A DNA stretch of 64,000 nt from Amycolatopsis sp. EV170708-02-1. GTDB taxonomy: Bacteria > Actinomycetota > Actinomycetes > Mycobacteriales > Pseudonocardiaceae. The DNA lies in the NCBI RefSeq assembly GCF_022479115.1, contig NZ_CP092497.1:8246001-8310000 (forward strand), read 5' to 3'. Both the position numbers and the translations under genes were made by a program. Shown one piece after another: positions 63,779 through 64,000 of the stretch; the stretch's first letter is position 1; each line of letters opens with the position of its first letter. The notes under the pieces are model-generated. The model saw nothing but the letters and a program-made list of their open reading frames with translations. It ran no database searches and had not been told where the DNA came from.

Positions 63779-63805
63779 TTAGCACTCTAGCCATGTGAGT
63801 GCCAG
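63779..63805. promoter_or_regulatory. CIRCE operator (HrcA site)
   Basis: TTAGCACTC, a 9-base spacer and GAGTGCCAG match the CIRCE consensus TTAGCACTC-N9-GAGTGCTAA in 16 of 18 arm positions. It lies 100 bases upstream of the groES start. HrcA repression of groESL is known in actinobacteria. Confidence 0.92.
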
Positions 63806-63909
63806 CTTCGCAAGGAGGGTCCGCTCACCTCGTCCCCGAGCGCTTGACCGGCCGTTTTCGCGTCCCGGCGGGCAAGGGGGTGCCGCGCCCCGAGCGTCGG
63901 CTGCACGCG

Positions 63910-64000
63910 CACGCCGTCGACCGGGACGACGACCTGAAGATCGGAGTCAAGTCCACGCCGATCCTGTTCGGCCGCCAAGACCGGCCTGTCGAGTTCCACG
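63910..64000 (+). pseudogene. UbiA-like prenyltransferase fragment (window edge)
   Basis: Plus-strand frame reading AHAVDRDDDLKIGVKSTP then ILFGRQDRPVEFH. DRDDDLKIGVKST is the second Asp-rich motif of UbiA-family membrane prenyltransferases (E. coli UbiA has DRDDDVKIGIKST). The residues before it are polar (GRFRVPAGKGVPRPERRLHA), with no transmembrane helices and no first Asp-rich motif. The frame opens after a TGA at 63796, only 43 codons upstream of the motif. It looks like a decayed remnant; more sequence to the right could alter this. Confidence 0.45.

Noticed and set aside
63787..63999. A 70-aa minus-strand ORF at the window end
   Set aside because: It is antisense to the UbiA-like fragment, overlaps the CIRCE operator and shows no recognisable protein features.

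Overview
The window is very GC-rich, dense actinobacterial DNA. Gene content and order point to the Pseudonocardiales, most probably Amycolatopsis; this is an inference from family recognition, and no search was run. Two blocks keep gene orders known from Mycobacterium tuberculosis. Positions 10.7-25.5 kb correspond to purH-purN-DUF6350-DUF5336-sucD-sucC-M23 peptidase-pcrA-chorismate mutase (Rv0957 back to Rv0948c). Positions 39-63.7 kb correspond to guaA, a choD-like GMC oxidase, guaB3, guaB, DUF5319, rsdA, sigD, whiB and groEL/groES (Rv3396c to Rv3418c), with a BldM-type regulator placed as in Streptomyces.

Layout. 0-5.6 kb: an SOS mutasome operon (imuA-imuB-small ORF-dnaE2, the last cut by the window edge) behind a perfect LexA box. 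5.6-10.6 kb: accessory enzymes. 10.7-15.4 kb: purine synthesis and two membrane proteins. 15.6-20.1 kb: sucCD, a degenerate B12-fold protein and a large membrane protein. 20.6-25.5 kb: secreted M23 peptidase, PcrA helicase and chorismate mutase, the last behind what looks like a Phe/Tyr ribosome-mediated attenuator. 26-31.6 kb: two extracytoplasmic proteins, a Ser/Thr kinase and a pseudokinase. 31.6-38.8 kb: hydrolase, LysR/EamA pair, and a PspC-linked two-component system. 39-45.2 kb: guaA, dehydrogenases and a Tat-exported flavoprotein lipoprotein. 45.3-49.2 kb: an iron-siderophore ABC uptake system with an iron box. 50-63.7 kb: GMC oxidase, guaB3/guaB, the SigD/RsdA pair, BldM-like, MerR-like and WhiB regulators, and groESL under a CIRCE operator. 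The last 90 bases hold a UbiA-like fragment.

Two features cut across the whole window. First, a palindromic interspersed repeat (core TTTAGCSSGCTAAA with two kinds of outer arm) occurs 23 times at 12 loci, mostly at gene 3' ends. It supplies stop codons to two genes and lies in frame inside one enzyme. Second, four genes (DUF5336, sucD, a kinase, guaA) are each broken by one apparently missing base in a G or C run. As sucD and guaA are core genes, this looks like homopolymer under-calling in the assembly rather than gene decay.
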